Origin: JAKFWF01 sp031401535
GTDB taxonomy: Bacteria; Pseudomonadota; Alphaproteobacteria; Rhizobiales; Hyphomicrobiaceae
NCBI GenBank assembly: GCA_031401535.1
Contig: JANNRP010000226.1
Location: 1 to 8,363, forward strand
Direction of reading: 5' to 3'
DNA: 8,363 bases
The translations under genes and the position numbers were made by a program. Position 1 is the first letter of the stretch. Each line of letters begins with the position of its first letter. Positions 5,203 to 8,363 of the stretch are shown piece by piece. The notes under the pieces are model-generated. The model made no database searches. It worked only from the letters and a program-made list of their open reading frames with translations, and was not told the DNA's origin.

Positions 5203-8200
5203 ATGCAACTGTTCATAAATGGCAAAAAGGCATTTGTGTTTCTTTGTCGACATTCTAACCAAGCATTTGGGAAATTTCTTCCACGTGCAGTAACTCGATT
5301 GAATCGGCGCCACATCGTACGTGGCACCCAACAATGGGCGGTTCTCACAGGTCTCGCCGTGCTGGTCCTTCTCTGGCTCACAATTCACTTACTCTTTGCG
5401 CAGCGCGTGGCGTTCGATCAACAGGGCGCTGTTCAAAGCGGATTCAATATAACCCGGGGTCTCGAGGAAAGTACGCTCCGGTCCTTTGCCGAAGTTGACA
5501 AGGTGCTGCTCTACGAGCGTCGCGCGATTGAAGAACGACAAGGGTCACTCGATCTTCAAGATCTGTTCACTAATATAAAAGCGATGAGCGATATCGTCGT
5601 GCAAATGGCGTTCATCGACGCTCGCGGCATGATGCGATTCTCGACGGCCAGCAAAGGCGCGACTGCCCCCCTCGACCTTAGCGACCGCGAGCATTTTAAG
5701 GTTCATGTTAACAGTAACGCAGACACACTGTTTATCAGCGCACCAATTATAGGTCGCGTTTCCAAGCGTTGGTCCATCCAGTTCACCCGTCGAGTTCTGG
5801 ACAAAGCCGGTAATTTTGGCGGTGTCTTAGTGGCGTCCCTCGATGCCATGCACCTTAATAATTTTTATAGCTCTCTCGAACTTGGTTCGTCAGGATCGAT
5901 TTCCTTGATCGGCATGGATGGACGCGTTCGTGCAGCCAGTGAAGCGGCTGGTCAAAAACACTATGCCATTGGCGACCTTATTACGGGGGATCGTCTTTTA
6001 CTAGAAGCTAATGCCCGCTCCGAGGGCCACTATTTCGTCCCATCTACCGAACAAGAACAGGGTCGGCTTATATCTTTTCGCCGCATCAAAGGTCAGCCGC
6101 TGATTGTTGCTCTGAGGCTTGAGCAGCGGCAGATCGAGCAAGTGGCCTATCAAGAACTATCGCGCAACGCCATAATTGGCATCTTTGTTTCGGTGTTAAT
6201 ATTGAGCTTCAGTGTCAGCGGGTCTAACCACCAACTTAAATTGAAACTGGCACACCTCATAACACGTCGCAGCCAGAAGCACGCTCTTCGGACATCGGAG
6301 GCCTTGCGAGCAACGTTGGACAATATGGTCCAAGGCATTATCTCGGTAAAGAGCAATGGCGTAATACAGTTTATCAATGAACGCTGCCTCGATCTCCTTG
6401 GGTTGGATAGAACAGACATTCGCAACAATGCAACGTTTAAAGATCTAGTTGATCATCTGACGGCTAAGGGTGAGTATCAGACTGGCATTGTCACAGACTC
6501 AGAACAGACTGAGGAGTACGCGTCTGCGCGCGACACTGCCCAGTTCTCTCCATCATTTGTACGCACGCGAACGAACGGCACCGTTCTTGAAGTGAAAACA
6601 ACTTCAAGTGCTGATGGAGGATTTATCCGAACGATCACCGATGTGACGAAGCACGAGCGCGCAAGAGAACAAATCAACCGCTTGTCAGCCAAGGCAGAAT
6701 TCGAAAGAGCGCAATTCAAAACGGCTGTGAACAAAATGCCGCTCGGCTTGATCATGTTCGACACGGAGCACAAAGTCACTATTTGCAATGACCGGTACCG
6801 GGAAATCTACGGGCTAACTATTGAAGAAACCGCACTGGGCACCAGCCTGAGCGAGATGTTGCTCTGCAGGGCGCGCGTGGGTACCATTGAGGTGCTGCAG
6901 TCGGATAACGCTATCGATCGATTGATAGAGATTGCAAAAGCCAATCAAGAGCATTCCTGGAACTCGCGACTTGGTGACGGGCGACTGATCAACGTGCGCC
7001 ACAACCCGCTGGCGGACGGTGGCTGGGTTTCTGTTCACGAAGACATCACCGTGCGCCGACTAGCGGAAGAGAAAATCGAGCATATGGCGGAGCATGATCC
7101 GCTGACTAACCTTGCCAACCGCACCAAGCTTATGAGCGACTTGAATAATTGCCAGCAGGTGCTCGCCAACGGCGAACAGTTCGCTGTGCTCCTACTGGAT
7201 CTCGACCATTTCAAGGCCATCAATGACACGCTGGGGCATCCCATAGGTGATAAGCTTCTCATCGAGGCCAGCAAACGGCTGCTGGCAACCTCCCGTAGCA
7301 ACGATCTTGTTGCAAGGCTTGGCGGTGATGAGTTTGCAATCATCGAGCGCAATATTGTCGGGCCAGCGGCGGCTGAAGCGCTGGCCGTACGATTGATGGC
7401 GTCACTGGGTCAGCCGTATTTGATCGAGGGGCATCAGATTGTGGTCGGCGCCAGTATTGGGATAGCCTGCGCGTCGCATGACTACAATACGGCTGAAACG
7501 TTGCTGCAGGCAGCCGACATAGCACTCTACCAAGCCAAACACGATGGCCGCAATGGCTTTAGATTCTTCGAGCAATCCATGATCGAGGAGGTTCGCGAGC
7601 GGCGGAGTACCGAGGAAGAATTGCGTCAAGGCATCGCCGACCGGCAGCTTGAGGTCCACTACCAGCCGATTGTCAACACGCGGTCACTGGCGATCGAGGG
7701 CTATGAGGGGCTTGTTCGATGGCGCCACCCGCAGAAGGGGCTGGTGCCGCCGATCAAGTTCATACCTCTGGCCGAATCAACGGGTCTCATTCAGGCCATT
7801 GGAAATCTTGTATTGCACGACGCTTGTCGACAAATGATGGAGGGGCCAGACGACCTTTACATTTCGGTCAATGTTTCGCCCGTTGAACTCAAACAGCACA
7901 ATTTCGTCGATCTCATAAGGGAGGCCCTCGAGCTAACCGGACTGCACGCGACAAGGTTACAATTGGAGGTAACAGAAGGCGTGCTATTGCAGTCCGAAGC
8001 AGGCACGCTTGAGCGCTTGCGGGATTTACGCCGGATGGGCGTTTTGATTGCGATGGATGACTTCGGTACCGGGTATTCGTCGTTGAGTTCTTTGCGCACG
8101 TTCCCGTTTGACAAGATCAAGATCGACCGCAGCCTGATTCAGGGCGTATCAGATAGCCCGGCGAACATGGCCATCCTGAAAGCAGTCGTCGACCTTGCCG

Positions 8201-8349
8201 ACGGCCTTGGAATGTCGTTGACCGCCGAGGGCATTGAGACCGCTGAGCAATTGGCGATCGTTCGCGACCTCGGATGTCAACAAGCGCAAGGATATTATTT
8301 GGGTCGGCCCTTGCCCGCAACAGCGTTAACTCAGGTGAAGGCCGCGTAG
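5203..8349 (+). CDS. Membrane sensor with Cache-like domain, two PAS, GGDEF and EAL: bifunctional c-di-GMP enzyme
   Basis: Numbering is from ATG 5203 (1048 aa). TM1 is about residues 45-65 (WAVLTGLAVLVLLWLTIHLL) and TM2 about 322-342. The roughly 255 residues between them form an extracytoplasmic Cache-like sensor (SDREHFKVHV, VLVASLDAMHLNNFYSSLELG). Two PAS domains follow (about 360-480 and 506-625) with a helical linker. GGDEF (626-790) has GGDEF at 707-711, metal/guanine ligands D666, N674, D683, and I-site R698-x-x-D701. EAL (805-1045) has an EGL signature (E835) with N890, E922, E925, D952/D953 (DDFGTG), K973, E1009 and Q1029, the full phosphodiesterase set by comparison with RocR. Both synthesis and hydrolysis are thus predicted; which dominates is unknown. 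The frame is open back to TTG 5023 and ATG 5089, but that part is AT-rich and without a ribosome site. I chose 5203, which has a weak AAGG/GAG upstream. It is divergent from the cyclase operon. Confidence 0.93.
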   Translation: MQLFINGKKAFVFLCRHSNQAFGKFLPRAVTRLNRRHIVRGTQQWAVLTGLAVLVLLWLTIHLLFAQRVAFDQQGAVQSGFNITRGLEESTLRSFAEVDKVLLYERRAIEERQGSLDLQDLFTNIKAMSDIVVQMAFIDARGMMRFSTASKGATAPLDLSDREHFKVHVNSNADTLFISAPIIGRVSKRWSIQFTRRVLDKAGNFGGVLVASLDAMHLNNFYSSLELGSSGSISLIGMDGRVRAASEAAGQKHYAIGDLITGDRLLLEANARSEGHYFVPSTEQEQGRLISFRRIKGQPLIVALRLEQRQIEQVAYQELSRNAIIGIFVSVLILSFSVSGSNHQLKLKLAHLITRRSQKHALRTSEALRATLDNMVQGIISVKSNGVIQFINERCLDLLGLDRTDIRNNATFKDLVDHLTAKGEYQTGIVTDSEQTEEYASARDTAQFSPSFVRTRTNGTVLEVKTTSSADGGFIRTITDVTKHERAREQINRLSAKAEFERAQFKTAVNKMPLGLIMFDTEHKVTICNDRYREIYGLTIEETALGTSLSEMLLCRARVGTIEVLQSDNAIDRLIEIAKANQEHSWNSRLGDGRLINVRHNPLADGGWVSVHEDITVRRLAEEKIEHMAEHDPLTNLANRTKLMSDLNNCQQVLANGEQFAVLLLDLDHFKAINDTLGHPIGDKLLIEASKRLLATSRSNDLVARLGGDEFAIIERNIVGPAAAEALAVRLMASLGQPYLIEGHQIVVGASIGIACASHDYNTAETLLQAADIALYQAKHDGRNGFRFFEQSMIEEVRERRSTEEELRQGIADRQLEVHYQPIVNTRSLAIEGYEGLVRWRHPQKGLVPPIKFIPLAESTGLIQAIGNLVLHDACRQMMEGPDDLYISVNVSPVELKQHNFVDLIREALELTGLHATRLQLEVTEGVLLQSEAGTLERLRDLRRMGVLIAMDDFGTGYSSLSSLRTFPFDKIKIDRSLIQGVSDSPANMAILKAVVDLADGLGMSLTAEGIETAEQLAIVRDLGCQQAQGYYLGRPLPATALTQVKAA

Positions 8350-8363
8350 GTGTTTGTCAAAAT

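Noticed and set aside
1..8363. CRISPR arrays, tRNA or rRNA genes, riboswitches
   Set aside because: No regularly spaced repeats, no cloverleaf-like or rRNA-like sequence, and no riboswitch core that I could recognise; in particular no convincing c-di-GMP riboswitch in 4927-5202.

Overview
The window most likely comes from an alphaproteobacterium, probably Rhizobiales or Sphingomonadales. The reasons are a Crp/Fnr regulator of a subtype common in those groups, alphaproteobacterial-style GGDEF/EAL proteins and remnants of IS21-like and IS1595-like elements. Nothing in the sequence fixes the genus, and moderate GC with mixed gene decay fits an accessory region or plasmid-like island as well as a chromosome.

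Layout. Positions 1-44 hold the first codons of a minus-strand gene behind a consensus Shine-Dalgarno. Positions 45-388 are non-coding but rich in inverted repeats, including a perfect 16-bp palindrome, and lead into a Crp/Fnr-type regulator (389-1096, +). From about 2310 down to 1209 on the minus strand lies a compact set: a decayed SRAP (YedK/HMCES-like) remnant, a 96-aa unknown protein, an 82-aa double-CxxC zinc-ribbon protein joined to it by an ATGA overlap, and a possible 46-aa single-helix membrane protein ending in a hairpin. Positions 2311-3640 are mostly debris. They contain one plausible small ORF with a good ribosome site (2888-3235), an IstB-like Walker B scrap and a frameshifted IS1595-type transposase C-terminus.

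The right half (3701-8349) is the best preserved part: a divergent cyclic-di-GMP locus. On the minus strand a small helical protein is translationally coupled to a cytosolic GAF-GGDEF diguanylate cyclase. On the plus strand is a large membrane protein with an extracytoplasmic Cache-like sensor, two PAS domains, GGDEF and EAL. Both GGDEF domains keep their catalytic and inhibitory (RxxD) motifs, and the EAL domain keeps its metal and catalytic residues with an EGL signature. The locus can therefore be predicted to make and to degrade c-di-GMP in response to a cytosolic and an external cue.

No clearly new system is evident. The observations most worth checking are the coupled small helical protein beside the cyclase, the SRAP-linked small-gene cluster, and the palindrome upstream of the Crp/Fnr gene.
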